DNA from: Grimontia sedimenti
GTDB lineage: Bacteria > Pseudomonadota > Gammaproteobacteria > Enterobacterales > Vibrionaceae
Assembly: GCF_011045095.1 (NCBI RefSeq)
Contig: NZ_JAALDL010000007.1
Coordinates: 62,001-126,000, forward strand
Length of the DNA: 64,000 nucleotides
Direction: 5' to 3'
In this document: positions 1-10,695 of the stretch, piece by piece
How the letters are laid out: each line of letters opens with the position of its first letter
How positions within the stretch are numbered: position 1 is the stretch's first letter
Made by a program: the position numbers and the translations under genes
Notes under the pieces: generated by a model
Databases searched by the model: none
What the model was told of the DNA's origin: nothing
The model's input: only the letters and a program-made list of their open reading frames with translations

Positions 1-2481
1 CAGATACTCTTCAACCGTTGGGATACGACCTAGGATAGCACCCACAGATGCCAGCTCAGCAGAAGACAGGTAAACGTTCGCACCTGTACCCAGACGGTTC
101 GGGAAGTTACGGGTAGAGGTAGACAGTACGGTTGCCTTATCAGCAACACGCGCTTGGTTACCCATACACAGTGAACAGCCCGGCGTTTCGATACGGACAC
201 CGGCACGGCCAAAGATACCGTAGTAACCTTCTTCAGTCAGCTGGTCACGGTCCATTTTAGTTGGTGGAGCGACCCAAAGACGGGTTTCCAGCGTGCCACC
301 GAATTTATCCAACAGTTTACCTGCTGCACGGAAATGGCCGATGTTGGTCATACAAGAACCGATGAATACTTCATCTACCTTGTCGCCAGCAACGTCAGAC
401 AACAGACGTGCATCATCTGGGTCATTTGGCGCACACAGGATTGGCTCGTTGATCTCGGCCAGGTCGATCTCGATCACTTCTGCATATTCTGCATCTGCGT
501 CAGCTTCCATCAGCTCTGGGTTCGCTAGCCATGCTTCCATCGCAGAAATACGACGCTCGATGGTACGACGATCGCCGTAACCTTCGCTGATCATCCACTT
601 CAGCATCACGATGTTAGAAGACAGGTACTCTGCCACTGACTCTTGAGACAGCTTCACAGTACAGCCCGCAGCAGAACGCTCTGCTGATGCATCAGACAGT
701 TCGAATGCCTGCTCAACCGTCAGGTGCTCAACACCTTCGATCTCCAGAATACGGCCAGAGAATGCGTTGATCTTACCGGCTTTCTCTACCGTCAGCAGGC
801 CTTGCTTGATGGCGTAGTAAGGGATCGCATGTACAAGGTCACGCAGAGTGATACCTGGCTGCATTTCACCTTTGAAACGAACAAGGATTGATTCAGGCAT
901 ATCCAGTGGCATCACACCTGTCGCCGCTGCGAATGCAACCAGACCAGAACCTGCTGGGAACGAAATACCCAGTGGGAAACGGGTGTGTGAGTCACCGCCG
1001 GTGCCTACAGTGTCTGGCAGCAGCATACGGTTCAGCCATGAGTGGATAACACCATCACCCGGGCGCAGAGAAACACCGCCACGGTTCATGATGAAATCTG
1101 GCAGCGTGTGGTGAGTGTTCACATCAACCGGCTTAGGGTACGCTGATGTGTGACAGAAAGACTGCATGGTCAGGTCAGCTGAGAAGCCCAGACATGCCAG
1201 ATCTTTCAGCTCATCACGGGTCATAGGGCCAGTGGTGTCCTGAGAACCGACTGTGGTCATCTTAGGCTCACAGTAAGTACCTGGGCGGATACCTTCAACG
1301 CCACACGCTTTACCCACCATTTTCTGACCAAGGGTAAAGCCTTTGCCAGAGTCAGCTACGGGTTGTGGACGACGGAAAACGTCAGATGGAGCCAGACCCA
1401 GTGCTTCACGCGCACGGTCTGTCAGACCACGACCGATGATCAGAGGAATACGGCCGCCCGCACGTACTTCATCGTAAAGTACATCTGTTTTCAGAGAGAA
1501 CGTAGACAGTACTTCATCTGAGCCGTGGCTGCGAACTTCACCTTTGAACGGGTAGATGTCAATCACATCGCCCATGTTCAGCTTGGAAACGTCCAGCTCG
1601 ATTGGCAGTGCGCCAGCATCTTCCATGGTGTTGAAGAAGATAGGAGCAATTTTGCCACCCAGACAGAAACCGCCTGCGCGCTTGTTTGGAACGTTTGGAA
1701 TGTCATCGCCCATGAACCAAAGCACAGAGTTGGTCGCAGACTTACGGGATGAACCCGTACCAACAACATCACCCACGTAAACCAGTTGGTGACCTTTTTC
1801 TTTCAGCGCTTCAATTTGCTTGATTGGACCAACTACGCCCGCTTGGTCTGGATTGATGCCGTCGCGCTCGTTTTTCAGCATTGCCAGAGCGTGCAGTGGG
1901 ATGTCTGGACGAGACCATGCATCCGGTGCTGGTGACAGGTCATCAGTGTTGGTTTCGCCCGTCACTTTAAATACGGTCAGGGTGACTTTTTCAGGAACAT
2001 TCGGCTTGGAAAGGAACCACTCAGCTTCCGCCCAAGACTCCATCACCTGCTTCGCAAATGCGTTACCCGCTTTCGCTTTTTCTTCTACGTCGTAGAAAGC
2101 ATCGAACATCAGCAGAGTGTGAGAGAGCGCTTTAGCCGAAATTGGTGCCAGTGCATCATCATCCAGCAGAGCGACCAGGGATTCGATGTTGTAGCCGCCT
2201 TGCATGGTACCAAGCAGTTCAACAGCGCGCTCTTTGCTGATCAACGGAGAGCTGTCTTCGCCCTTCGCGACAGCAGACAAGAAGCAAGCTTTGACATATG
2301 CTGCTTCGTCTACGCCTGGTGGGATTCGGTTTTCCAGCAAATCAACGATGGTGCTTTCTTCACCGGCAGGTGGGTTCTTGAGCAGTTCAATTAGGGCTGC
2401 GGTTTGCTCCGCATCAAGTGGTTTAGGGACGATGCCCTGAGCAGCACGTTCTTCGACGTGTTTACGATAGGCTTCAAGCAC
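1..2481 (-). CDS. acnB: Aconitate hydratase B (3' end beyond window)
   Basis: Bifunctional aconitate hydratase 2 / 2-methylisocitrate dehydratase of the TCA cycle, a cytosolic [4Fe-4S] enzyme. The reading frame is open from position 2481 to the window edge, giving 827 codons. E. coli AcnB has about 865 residues, so only roughly the last 38 are missing. Translation shows the AcnB N-terminal helical domain, the GTGSSRKS swivel-domain motif, and the iron-sulfur ligands in GSCMTN and GCSLCMGN. The start is a GTG at 2479-2481, preceded by a GAGG Shine-Dalgarno; the protein then opens with VLEAYRKHV, matching the family. It lies downstream of the pyruvate dehydrogenase locus on the same strand, separated by an insert with a patatin gene and two chemoreceptors. 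I see no frame break in the visible part. Confidence 0.97.
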   Translation of the reverse strand, partial: MLEAYRKHVEERAAQGIVPKPLDAEQTAALIELLKNPPAGEESTIVDLLENRIPPGVDEAAYVKACFLSAVAKGEDSSPLISKERAVELLGTMQGGYNIESLVALLDDDALAPISAKALSHTLLMFDAFYDVEEKAKAGNAFAKQVMESWAEAEWFLSKPNVPEKVTLTVFKVTGETNTDDLSPAPDAWSRPDIPLHALAMLKNERDGINPDQAGVVGPIKQIEALKEKGHQLVYVGDVVGTGSSRKSATNSVLWFMGDDIPNVPNKRAGGFCLGGKIAPIFFNTMEDAGALPIELDVSKLNMGDVIDIYPFKGEVRSHGSDEVLSTFSLKTDVLYDEVRAGGRIPLIIGRGLTDRAREALGLAPSDVFRRPQPVADSGKGFTLGQKMVGKACGVEGIRPGTYCEPKMTTVGSQDTTGPMTRDELKDLACLGFSADLTMQSFCHTSAYPKPVDVNTHHTLPDFIMNRGGVSLRPGDGVIHSWLNRMLLPDTVGTGGDSHTRFPLGISFPAGSGLVAFAAATGVMPLDMPESILVRFKGEMQPGITLRDLVHAIPYYAIKQGLLTVEKAGKINAFSGRILEIEGVEHLTVEQAFELSDASAERSAAGCTVKLSQESVAEYLSSNIVMLKWMISEGYGDRRTIERRISAMEAWLANPELMEADADAEYAEVIEIDLAEINEPILCAPNDPDDARLLSDVAGDKVDEVFIGSCMTNIGHFRAAGKLLDKFGGTLETRLWVAPPTKMDRDQLTEEGYYGIFGRAGVRIETPGCSLCMGNQARVADKATVLSTSTRNFPNRLGTGANVYLSSAELASVGAILGRIPTVEEYL

Positions 2482-2708
2482 GACGTTTTCCTCATATTGC
2501 GGTCCGGCCGTCGCGGCCAGACATCCTTGGAATTAAGCTCGGCTAGCAGGCACCGAATGAAATGTAGGAGGTAACTATCTTTCTGTGGTGCCCTGCATAA
2601 CGAAGCTGGCATGTTATCACTTTTTAACCAAATTTTAAATTCCAGGCATGGAATGAAACATTTGATTTATCAGTGAGAACGAAGCGTTCACTTCGCCCTC
2701 TGTGTCCT

Positions 2709-4985
2709 TTAGAAGTGGGACCCGACTATAAAATAGAACGAATCGAGATCATTTTCTGTACGACCATAGGCGACAATGATGGGTCCCAACGGTGAATCGA
2801 CCCCAGCAAATATACTGCCTGCCGTGTAAAACGGTATATCTTTTAGTGAAAAATCTGGGTTGTTCCACACTCCACCGTACTCAAGGGAAGTCCCTAAATA
2901 CACAGGAGATTTAAACAAACCAAAGTCGTTATCCAGCAGACGATATCGATAAACCAATGCACTGTAGGCGATATTGTTCGCCCAGAGCGAATCCCTTGGT
3001 ATACCTGACAGGTTCAGAAAGCCCCCAAGTTCGTGAGGTTCAATGAGCACATTCCCAACACGCGCGTTGATAGTGCCATATTTTGCTTTACCGTAAAGGG
3101 TATGCTTTCGCCAGGTCTGGGCGTAAATCCCTTCCACATTCAACACTGCTGCTTCGCTTTCTGCGCGATCACCCTGATAATCGACCTTGTCCTTGGCATA
3201 ACCCAGAGAGGCGTCGATATACCCACCGATGTTTGGAAACACCCTGTTATCCAAGGTATCTAGCGTAAAGGAAAGATAGGGCATTGAACGCTCATAATCG
3301 CTCGTCAGGGATAGGCTGTTCGCCAGCTTCTCTTCACCATAAACGTGACGGTAACCAAGCTTGAACTCCCCCCAAAGTTTTGGCTGCCAGCCTACGCTGG
3401 CGTCCCCAATCACTTCACTGTAGCGGGTGCCTATGGCAAACGTATCACTACCCAATACAGGCTCTTCACCCCCTCGATAGTAGGCATCACGCTCTCTCAC
3501 CTCCAACCCGCCAAGTATTTCAGCAAAGAAGGTTTGCTCAGCAGAAAACGGCAAATACAGCTCGGCTTGGGCTTTCTTATCGGTACCCAATTCAAACGTC
3601 GAACGAAGCTCTGCGCCATAATCCGAAAGCCCCGTGGTGTTGATACTCACACCTGCAGAGAAATTGGTGTCTGACTCAAAGTTATCTTCAAGTGCAAAGC
3701 GGAAGTCGACAAAGTTCGGTCCCCAACTTTTCTCTGCCACATCCACCACCAGCACGTTTTCCTCACCTTCCTGTTCAAGGTGGTAACGCACGGTTTCAAA
3801 ACGGTCGAGGGCGTAAAGATTCTGCACCGACTTCTCGAGATTTTCGGAATCCATTTTACCGGTTTGTAGGTTTAGGCGAGCTTTAAGCACTTCGTCAGAA
3901 AAACTGGTGTCGTTGTTAATCACGACGCGGTCAACGTCCAGCGTATCCCCATAAAGCATCAGTCTGCGGCGCTTTTGTTTCTCTTCCACATACTCCTGAT
4001 ACTCACCAGAAGTCATGCTGATCCTTTCCAGAGCATCTCGGTTGACCATGGCAATCTCATAGCCTTTCTGCAGCGCTTCTGGCACACGATCAAACTCCGT
4101 GGTTTCCATGTCCCCAACATCAGGCGTCAGCAGGAAATCGCCTTTATCCATGTTAGAGATTTGCTTTTCCGTACTCTGGCGAACCATAAAGTTCACCAAT
4201 TGGTTCATGACCTGAAGGTAAGAACCCAGCTCCTCTGCCGGGTAGTAGTCGGTGCTGATATCGACAGCAATGACGATATCAGCACCCAAGGCTTTCGCTA
4301 CATCAACAGGTAAGTTATTGACTGAACCGCCATCAACCAGATAATGCCCATCCAGTTCCACAGGAGGCAATGCCCCTGGCACAGCCATACTTGCCAACAT
4401 GGCTTCGGTTAGTTGCCCATCACCAATCACCACAGGGATCAGGCGTTCAATGTCTGTGGCCACCGCGCGGTAAGGCACCACCATTTGGTCAAATGATTCA
4501 AAGGAGGGCAGATTGCCCGTCGACTCTCGAAGAATACGGATCATATTCTGACCCTGTACAACCCCTTGGGGTGTTTTTAGACTTTTAAAGTCGAAGCCGA
4601 GATTGGTGGAGAGGTTGTAGCGATCTTCATGTTCTTTGTCGCGAATGCGGCGATCACCCCGGTAAACCCTGTCTTGATAGCCTTCATTCCAGTCAATGGA
4701 TTCCATCATGGCACCGATTTCATCCGCGCTCATGCCCGTGGCATAAAGTCCACCTACATAGGCACCCATACTGGTACCGGCAATGTAGTCGACAGGGATA
4801 TGCATTTCTTCCAATGCCTTAAGCACACCCACGTGCGCCGCGCCTTTCGCGCCTCCCCCACCAAGCACTAATCCAACTGTTGGTCTTTGAGAATTATTTT
4901 CCGCAAACGCTAAAGATGCAGACAGCATGGCCGACAACAGAATCACTGCAGTAACCAACCTGCCCTTTAGAAGCCTAATCAACAT
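2709..4985 (-). CDS. Patatin-like phospholipase with POTRA and outer-membrane barrel (type Vd, PlpD-like)
   Basis: Predicted outer-membrane patatin-family lipase of about 758 residues. From the ATG at 4985 the protein has a Sec signal peptide ending LAFA/ENN. The patatin domain follows, with oxyanion loop GGGGAKG (residues about 43-49), nucleophile GTSMG (Ser72) and the dyad aspartate in VDGGSVNNLP (Asp218). A POTRA-like segment and a C-terminal beta-barrel (surface antigen/BamA type, ending in Phe) make up the second half. This layout matches type Vd autotransporters such as Pseudomonas PlpD. An in-frame GTG at 5027 would add 14 residues ahead of the signal peptide. I prefer 4985 because it gives a clean signal peptide and an AAGG ribosome site nine bases upstream. 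It is transcribed away from the adjacent chemoreceptor. The substrate is unknown; lipase activity is inferred from the intact dyad. Confidence 0.87.
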   Translation of the reverse strand: MLIRLLKGRLVTAVILLSAMLSASLAFAENNSQRPTVGLVLGGGGAKGAAHVGVLKALEEMHIPVDYIAGTSMGAYVGGLYATGMSADEIGAMMESIDWNEGYQDRVYRGDRRIRDKEHEDRYNLSTNLGFDFKSLKTPQGVVQGQNMIRILRESTGNLPSFESFDQMVVPYRAVATDIERLIPVVIGDGQLTEAMLASMAVPGALPPVELDGHYLVDGGSVNNLPVDVAKALGADIVIAVDISTDYYPAEELGSYLQVMNQLVNFMVRQSTEKQISNMDKGDFLLTPDVGDMETTEFDRVPEALQKGYEIAMVNRDALERISMTSGEYQEYVEEKQKRRRLMLYGDTLDVDRVVINNDTSFSDEVLKARLNLQTGKMDSENLEKSVQNLYALDRFETVRYHLEQEGEENVLVVDVAEKSWGPNFVDFRFALEDNFESDTNFSAGVSINTTGLSDYGAELRSTFELGTDKKAQAELYLPFSAEQTFFAEILGGLEVRERDAYYRGGEEPVLGSDTFAIGTRYSEVIGDASVGWQPKLWGEFKLGYRHVYGEEKLANSLSLTSDYERSMPYLSFTLDTLDNRVFPNIGGYIDASLGYAKDKVDYQGDRAESEAAVLNVEGIYAQTWRKHTLYGKAKYGTINARVGNVLIEPHELGGFLNLSGIPRDSLWANNIAYSALVYRYRLLDNDFGLFKSPVYLGTSLEYGGVWNNPDFSLKDIPFYTAGSIFAGVDSPLGPIIVAYGRTENDLDSFYFIVGSHF

Positions 4986-5064
4986 TTTTTGCTGCCTTGC
5001 AATTTTGATGTTCCTTAAAAGCGACACATAACGCCGAGCTCATATCGGCACCACGGAGAAAAGT

Positions 5065-6978
5065 ATGAATTTCACGCGGTTAACTATAAAACAGAAACTC
5101 ATTTTCGCGATGTTCTCAGCGGTTATCGCATCCACCACCCTCGTCAGTTTCCTGAGTCTCACCAAAGCCCACGATATGGTAGAGGCGCGTCTGCTCGACA
5201 ATGAGCTGCCGCTACTTCTCACCAATATCCGTGAAGAAGTGGAGCAAAGTGTCACCCAACTGAAAGCCGCCGCAGAGCAACTGGCCAGCATGCCAATGAT
5301 GGCAACCGCCGTTCAGGCTGCGGGAGACCCTCGCGCGAAATCAGATATCGTCGACACCCTTCAGTCACTTAAACAACAATACCAGTTAACGGATGCTTCT
5401 GTCGCCAATCGTGCAAACGGTGACTACTGGAACCAGGACGGCTTTCTACGCCAGCTGAAACCAGAAGACAGTTCCTGGTTCTTTAAACTGGTCAGCAGCG
5501 GCAAAGCACGCACCACCAGCGTATACCGGGAAGATAACGGCGACCTGAAGCTGTTTGTAAACTACCAACAGCTTAACGGCCCCCTATTGGCTGGTCTGTC
5601 CCGCTCGATGGATAAAATGGTCAGCTTTTTGAACCAGTTCAAAGTTGAGCAAAGCGGTTTTGTGTTTATGGTTTCTCGCGATGGTCGTGTGCAATTGCAC
5701 CGCGACAGTGCCCACATGGGCAACAGTAACATCGCGCAGATGTATCAGGAAAATGTTCGCGACCTGTTAATTCAACGTGACTTTAACCTGATTGAAGCCT
5801 CAACCAATGAGCGTGATGTTCTGTTGGCCTCGAGCTACATCCCTTCTCTTGACTGGTTTGTCGTGGCGGAAGTGCCTACCGATGAGGTTTACGATGAGCT
5901 CACCAGTACTGCCCAGCAAATTATCCTGCTGTCCGTCTTGGTGTGTGCGCTGATTGCCGTTGCTGCAGTGTTCCTTGCATCGACTATCACCCGTCCTATC
6001 TCCGATTTGGCGAAAGTTTTCCGTGATATCGGTGAAGGCGAAGGCGACCTCCGCCAACGTCTTGAAGTCAAAGGCAACGACGAAATCGGTCAACTTGCAC
6101 AGGGCTTTAATGGTTTCGTCAGCAAAATCCATCAAGTGGTGGGTGATGTTGCAGCCACCAGCCAGTCACTGAACAACTCGGCTTCTGTCGTGGCTGAGCA
6201 AGCGCAAATGACCCAGAATCAGAGTCAAAGTCAGCGTGACCGTACCATGTTGGTTGTTACTGCCATCAATGAAATGGGCGCGACGGTAAACGAAATCGCG
6301 GCCAATGCTGCCCATGCGGCGGATTCAGCCAACAATGCGGCGAATGAAACGGCGACGGGTCAAAGCGTCGTCATGTCGGCGCAAGACAGTATTCAGCAGC
6401 TCGCCACTGACATGGACAACATGGCAGAGGTGATCCGCAAACTGGCAGGAAACACTCAGCAAATCGGCGGGATTCTGGAAGTGATTCGTGGTGTTTCAGA
6501 ACAAACCAATTTACTGGCGCTGAATGCAGCGATTGAAGCGGCACGTGCTGGCGAACAAGGGCGCGGCTTTGCGGTGGTTGCTGATGAAGTGAGAAGCCTT
6601 GCCAGCCGAACCGCGGAATCCACCAATGAAATCCAGACCATGATCGATGATCTGCAGAAAGAAGCGCAATCTGCTGTCGAAGCGATGGAGAGCAGTCAAC
6701 AACTGACCTTCCAGGGTGCGGATGCCTCACAGAATGCCTCTTCAGCACTGATGCAAATCAACGAGCAAATCCTACTGATTTCAGACATCAACACTCAAGT
6801 CGCAACAGCGACGGAAGAACAGTCGACCGTCGTTGCTGACATCAACCGCAACATCGAAGACATTAACGAAACTACTCAGCAAACCGCAGATACGGCTGAG
6901 AACATGGCTCGTGCCAGCGATGAGTTGCGGGAACTTTCGCATACACTCGACGAACTGGTAAAACGCTTTAAACTTTAA
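5065..6978 (+). CDS. Methyl-accepting chemotaxis protein with dCache-like sensor
   Basis: Transmembrane chemoreceptor of 637 residues. TM1 spans about residues 11-32, a periplasmic sensor region of about 240 residues follows, and TM2 is near 285-306. Then come a HAMP linker and a long signalling coiled coil. The conserved hairpin tip [21 protein letters not shown] lies near residue 480 and contacts CheA and CheW. The sensor looks like a Cache/PDC fold (W and F rich, ending [11 protein letters not shown]), typical of receptors for small organic ligands; the ligand cannot be told from sequence. There is no C-terminal CheR/CheB-tethering pentapeptide; the protein ends KRFKL. The ATG at 5065 has a GGAG ribosome site. 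It is divergent from the patatin gene and ends in a shared bidirectional terminator facing a second receptor. Confidence 0.93.
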   Translation: MNFTRLTIKQKLIFAMFSAVIASTTLVSFLSLTKAHDMVEARLLDNELPLLLTNIREEVEQSVTQLKAAAEQLASMPMMATAVQAAGDPRAKSDIVDTLQSLKQQYQLTDASVANRANGDYWNQDGFLRQLKPEDSSWFFKLVSSGKARTTSVYREDNGDLKLFVNYQQLNGPLLAGLSRSMDKMVSFLNQFKVEQSGFVFMVSRDGRVQLHRDSAHMGNSNIAQMYQENVRDLLIQRDFNLIEASTNERDVLLASSYIPSLDWFVVAEVPTDEVYDELTSTAQQIILLSVLVCALIAVAAVFLASTITRPISDLAKVFRDIGEGEGDLRQRLEVKGNDEIGQLAQGFNGFVSKIHQVVGDVAATSQSLNNSASVVAEQAQMTQNQSQSQRDRTMLVVTAINEMGATVNEIAANAAHAADSANNAANETATGQSVVMSAQDSIQQLATDMDNMAEVIRKLAGNTQQIGGILEVIRGVSEQTNLLALNAAIEAARAGEQGRGFAVVADEVRSLASRTAESTNEIQTMIDDLQKEAQSAVEAMESSQQLTFQGADASQNASSALMQINEQILLISDINTQVATATEEQSTVVADINRNIEDINETTQQTADTAENMARASDELRELSHTLDELVKRFKL

Positions 6979-6995
6979 ACGTTGCCAACAAAAAC

Positions 6996-7023
6996 AAAAA
7001 ACGCCGCAATTGCGGCGTTTTTT
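6996..7023. terminator. Bidirectional Rho-independent terminator between two chemoreceptor genes
   Basis: A perfect palindrome, CGCCGCAATTGCGGCG at 7002-7017, is flanked by six A on the left and six T on the right. It can terminate transcription on either strand. It sits between the convergent 3' ends of the chemoreceptor genes at 6978 and 7036. Confidence 0.9.
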
Positions 7024-7035
7024 GTGCGTGAACGC

Positions 7036-8679
7036 TTAGACTCTGAAAGCGCCAACCACGCTGTCGAGTTGTCGGCTTCTTTCCGCCAGATTCAGGCACA
7101 CACCTTCCACTTCTTCCAGGTTATCGTGCACTTGCTTTCCATTTTCCACGATACCGTGAATGTTGCGGTTAATGTCTTCCGATACTGTCTTTTGCTGAGA
7201 AGACGCTGCTGCGACCTGACTGTTCTGGTCATTGATGGTGACAATCATGGTTGACACTGCATCCAGGTATTCCGAGGTTTGCTGGATTTGAGCGACGGTC
7301 TTCTGGCTCGCTTCGCTACTTTCATCCATAGCTACCACGGCATTCTTGGTGCCGGTTTCAAGGCGCTCAATCATTTCACGGATCTCTTCCGTACTTTGCT
7401 GAGTCTTGTTCGCCAGCACGCGCACTTCATCGGCAACAACGGCAAAACCTCGACCCTGCTCACCCGCACGCGCCGCTTCAATCGCCGCATTCAATGCCAG
7501 TAAGTTGGTTTGTTCTGCGATGCCACGAATCACGTCGATGATTGACGCAATGCTGTCGACATCATTGTTAAGAGTACCAATAGTCGATTGTGACTGCTCA
7601 ATACGCTCACGAAGCGATGCCATAGCGCTCACAGTGCTCGCAAGGCTATCCTGCGCTGCGCCCACTTCCTGCGTAGCAGTATGAGTTGCTTCTGCTGCTT
7701 CCGAAGCGTTTTCGCTGATCTGGAAGCTACTGGCACTCATTTCCTGTACCGCAGCAGCGATCATGTCGCTTTCACGTTGCTGACTTTCTGTTTGCGTCAC
7801 ACTGCTTCGCATCGCCGTTTCGATCTGCTCTGTTTGAGCACGGACATCATGAGAGGCATCAACAACCTGCTTGATACTGGTTTGTATCTTGCTGACAAAT
7901 TCGTTGAATGCGTTGCCAAGTTGTCCAATTTCATCCTGTGATTGCACTGACAGTCGCTGCGTTAGATCGCCATCTCCTGAAGCAATGTTTCTCAGTGCTT
8001 CCAACATTTCATTGATTGGCTTCATCAGCATTCGGGACAGCACTATCCCGCCAACCAGTGCCAGAATAAGCGCAGCGAACGTGCCACCAACAATCAAGCG
8101 CTCCGCGCTAATCGTGGACTCAGCGATTTCGCCGGAAACTCGTTTAGTCGCAGCCTCAATCGCTTTCTCAAGGATCTTGATATCACCTCGAATATCGGCA
8201 AAATCATCGGAGAGAGCCTTATGTTGCTCAGCATATCGAGCTTTCGCGATGGAAGGCTCGTTAATAATCACTTCCAAAGCATCAAGCCAACGATCCGTCT
8301 TCTGAGTGAGTCGGTTTAGATCAGCCTGAAGAGATCTATCGACAATGCCCGTATCAATCAAAGATTGAAAGGATTTCATACGCTGTACCGCTTTCGGTGC
8401 ATTGTCAAAAAACTCGAATTGCTGCACTTCAATCGTTGCTGGTGATACTCCTCGCGCCAGTAAGCCTTCCAAACTTCCCAACGACTGATAGAGGTCTCGG
8501 TAAGCATCTTCAATATCAGTGAATGTGGGCTGAAGCTGCTCATTAAGCTCTTCGTTGAGCGTAATTTGTCTTTCAAAAGTCTGATAAGACGCCACTAAGA
8601 CGCCAGTAAAAATGGTGCTAACAAACGCAAGCGGTATAAAAAGCTTGGTCTTAAACGAAAGTTGGCTAAACGCAAACAT
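7036..8679 (-). CDS. Methyl-accepting chemotaxis protein with helical sensor
   Basis: Transmembrane chemoreceptor of about 547 residues. TM1 is near residues 12-34. A wholly helical periplasmic region (four-helix-bundle-like) of about 150 residues follows, TM2 is near 192-213, then HAMP and the signalling domain. The hairpin tip [21 protein letters not shown] is near residue 385. The sensor differs from that of the neighbouring receptor, so the two probably detect different ligands. The frame stays open upstream to a GTG at 8775, but I choose the ATG at 8679: it has a TGAGG ribosome site and places TM1 at the N-terminus. The C-terminus (DSVVGAFRV) carries no CheR-binding pentapeptide. It is convergent with the receptor at 5065-6978. 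The signal sensed is unknown. Confidence 0.92.
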   Translation of the reverse strand: MFAFSQLSFKTKLFIPLAFVSTIFTGVLVASYQTFERQITLNEELNEQLQPTFTDIEDAYRDLYQSLGSLEGLLARGVSPATIEVQQFEFFDNAPKAVQRMKSFQSLIDTGIVDRSLQADLNRLTQKTDRWLDALEVIINEPSIAKARYAEQHKALSDDFADIRGDIKILEKAIEAATKRVSGEIAESTISAERLIVGGTFAALILALVGGIVLSRMLMKPINEMLEALRNIASGDGDLTQRLSVQSQDEIGQLGNAFNEFVSKIQTSIKQVVDASHDVRAQTEQIETAMRSSVTQTESQQRESDMIAAAVQEMSASSFQISENASEAAEATHTATQEVGAAQDSLASTVSAMASLRERIEQSQSTIGTLNNDVDSIASIIDVIRGIAEQTNLLALNAAIEAARAGEQGRGFAVVADEVRVLANKTQQSTEEIREMIERLETGTKNAVVAMDESSEASQKTVAQIQQTSEYLDAVSTMIVTINDQNSQVAAASSQQKTVSEDINRNIHGIVENGKQVHDNLEEVEGVCLNLAERSRQLDSVVGAFRV

Positions 8680-9011
8680 GGGAACCTCAAACTGCATAAA
8701 CGATCGATGGGTATTGTTGAAAAAGCAAAAAGGTAGGGCTGACAGAAAAGTGGCGATGAGCACACACGCTGTCAAAAAGGGGAACCAAATAGGCTTACGC
8801 TAAATCAGACAAACACACGATCAATGTCCGCAATATTATGCGTTTTTCAATTATTCCGAAACATTATCAAACACTTCTTTGACCTAATCGAAATAAAAAT
8901 ACGCTGACCGTTTAAAAATTTTAAGACTGGTTCAAAAAGCCGTTATATCAAGTCCTTACGCGTGTAAAGTAACGCTAACACCAAGCCTAATTTATTGAAC
9001 AGCAGAAATAA
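8680..9011. other. Intergenic region upstream of chemoreceptor, no gene seen
   Basis: About 330 A+T-rich bases between the chemoreceptor start and the lpd terminator. It must hold the receptor promoter (minus strand). I found no convincing sigma-28, sigma-54 or sigma-70 pair and no conserved small ORF. Confidence 0.5.
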
Positions 9012-9037
9012 AAAAGCGCCTCCTAAGAGACGCTTTT
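9012..9037 (-). terminator. Rho-independent terminator of lpd
   Basis: Inverted repeat AAAAGCGCCTC / GAGACGCTTTT with a four-base loop and one mismatch, followed on the minus strand by a T run. It lies 19 bases after the lpd stop codon. Confidence 0.85.
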
Positions 9038-9055
9038 CAATTCTGGAATCAGAAA

Positions 9056-10486
9056 TTATTTTTTCTTCTTCACCGCTTTCGCATTTGGAAGGTCAGTAAT
9101 CGTGCCTTCAAACACTTCTGCTGCCAGACCAACAGACTCATGCAGAGTCGGGTGAGCGTGGATGGTCAGTGCGATGTCTTCTGCATCACAACCCATCTCG
9201 ATAGCCAGACCGATTTCGCCTAGCAGTTCGCCACCGTTGGTACCAACAATCGCACCACCGATAACACGGTGAGTGTCTTTGTCGAAGATCATCTTCGTCA
9301 TACCGTCTGAGCAGTCAGACGCGATTGCACGGCCAGATGCAGCCCATGGGAAGGTAGCAACTTCGTAGTTGATGCCTTGTGCTTTCGCTTCTTTCTCAGT
9401 CAGACCAACCCAAGCCACTTCTGGCTCAGTGTACGCAATGGATGGAATCACTTTCGGGTCGAAGTAGTGCTTCTTACCAGCGATAACTTCAGCCGCTACG
9501 TGACCTTCATGAACACCTTTGTGAGCCAGCATTGGCTGACCTACGATGTCACCGATCGCGTAGATGTGCGGTACGTTAGTACGCATTTGCTTGTCAACGT
9601 TGATGAAACCACGCTCATCAACTTCAACGCCTGATTTCTCAGCGTCCAGCAGCTTACCGTTAGGTACACGGCCGATAGCAACCAGTACTGCATCGTAACG
9701 AGTCGGCTCAGCAGGTGCTTTCTTGCCTTCCATCGTTACATAGATGCCGTCTTCCTTCGCTTCAACCGCAGTCACTTTGGTTTCCAGCATCAGGTTGAAC
9801 TTCTTGCTGATGCGCTTGGTGAAGACTTTAACAATGTCTTTATCTGCTGCTGGGATAACTTGGTCGAACATCTCAACCACGTCGATTTGAGAACCCAGTG
9901 AGTGATAAACAGTACCCATCTCCAGACCGATGATACCGCCACCCATAACCAGCATTTTCTCAGGAACTTCTTTCAGTTCCAGTGCATCGGTAGAGTCCCA
10001 GATGCGTGGATCTTCATGCGGGATAAATGGCAGTTCGATTGGGCGAGAACCCGCAGCGATGATTGCGTTGTCGAAGTTAACAGTGGTCGCGCCATCTGCA
10101 CCTTCAACCACGATGGTGTTAGGACCGGTAAATTTACCGTAGCCATTAACCACGTTCACTTTACGCATCTTAGCCATGCCGCCAAGACCGCCAGTCAGTT
10201 GGTTAACAACTTTCTCTTTCCATACGCGGATTTTGCTGATGTCTGTAGTTGGTTCACCAAATACAACACCGTGATCAGCCATCGCTTTTGCTTCTTCGAT
10301 AACTTTCGCTACGTGCAGCAGTGCTTTCGATGGGATACAACCCACGTTCAGACACACACCACCCAGCGTGCTGTATTTTTCTACCAGAACGGTGTCCAGA
10401 CCCAGGTCTGCACAGCGAAACGCCGCTGAATAACCTGCAGGACCCGAACCCAGTACGACGACTTGGGCTTTGATTTCTTTACTCAT
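9056..10486 (-). CDS. lpd: Dihydrolipoyl dehydrogenase (E3)
   Basis: FAD-dependent E3 component shared by the pyruvate and 2-oxoglutarate dehydrogenase complexes and the glycine cleavage system; it reoxidises dihydrolipoamide with NAD+. The protein has 476 residues. It carries the N-terminal FAD motif GSGPAGYSAA, the redox-active disulfide in GGVCLNVGC (Cys45, Cys50), an NAD-binding GGGIIGLE motif, and the C-terminal His-Glu pair in HAHPTLHES. The C-terminus is lysine rich (VKKKK). The ATG at 10486 has a GAGG ribosome site. It is the last gene of the pdhR-aceE-aceF-lpd locus, separated from aceF by 209 bases with a stem-loop, so it may also have its own promoter. Confidence 0.98.
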   Translation of the reverse strand: MSKEIKAQVVVLGSGPAGYSAAFRCADLGLDTVLVEKYSTLGGVCLNVGCIPSKALLHVAKVIEEAKAMADHGVVFGEPTTDISKIRVWKEKVVNQLTGGLGGMAKMRKVNVVNGYGKFTGPNTIVVEGADGATTVNFDNAIIAAGSRPIELPFIPHEDPRIWDSTDALELKEVPEKMLVMGGGIIGLEMGTVYHSLGSQIDVVEMFDQVIPAADKDIVKVFTKRISKKFNLMLETKVTAVEAKEDGIYVTMEGKKAPAEPTRYDAVLVAIGRVPNGKLLDAEKSGVEVDERGFINVDKQMRTNVPHIYAIGDIVGQPMLAHKGVHEGHVAAEVIAGKKHYFDPKVIPSIAYTEPEVAWVGLTEKEAKAQGINYEVATFPWAASGRAIASDCSDGMTKMIFDKDTHRVIGGAIVGTNGGELLGEIGLAIEMGCDAEDIALTIHAHPTLHESVGLAAEVFEGTITDLPNAKAVKKKK

Positions 10487-10647
10487 TCTGACCTCGTTGT
10501 AGTCTTATATCCCTGACTAAGAGTTTTATTATCTTGGACCATTTGTTTCACTGCGCGGTACATCTAGCCTCGCATTTGGCCTGACAGTTTACAGCCCTGT
10601 TAAAAAGCTGAAAAATAAAAACCCATAGCCTGTGAGCTGTACATCAA

Positions 10648-10680
10648 ATCAGCGTTCGCCATATGCAGACGAACGCTGAT
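10648..10680 (-). promoter_or_regulatory. Stem-loop in the aceF-lpd intercistronic region
   Basis: Perfect 11-base inverted repeat ATCAGCGTTCG / CGAACGCTGAT with an 11-base loop, starting 15 bases after the aceF stop. On the transcribed strand it is not directly followed by a T run; a T-rich stretch comes about 20 bases later. It may be an attenuator, a processing site or a 3'-end stabiliser separating aceEF from lpd. The function is inferred. Confidence 0.6.
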
Positions 10681-10695
10681 CGGGGGAGTGTTGCC

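Noticed and set aside
2391-2612. 73-codon minus-strand ORF across the acnB start
   Set aside because: It is an alternative frame over the acnB ribosome site and first codons; acnB explains the sequence.
4986-5027. GTG start at 5027 for the patatin gene
   Set aside because: It would put 14 polar residues before the signal peptide and has no good ribosome site; the ATG at 4985 fits better.
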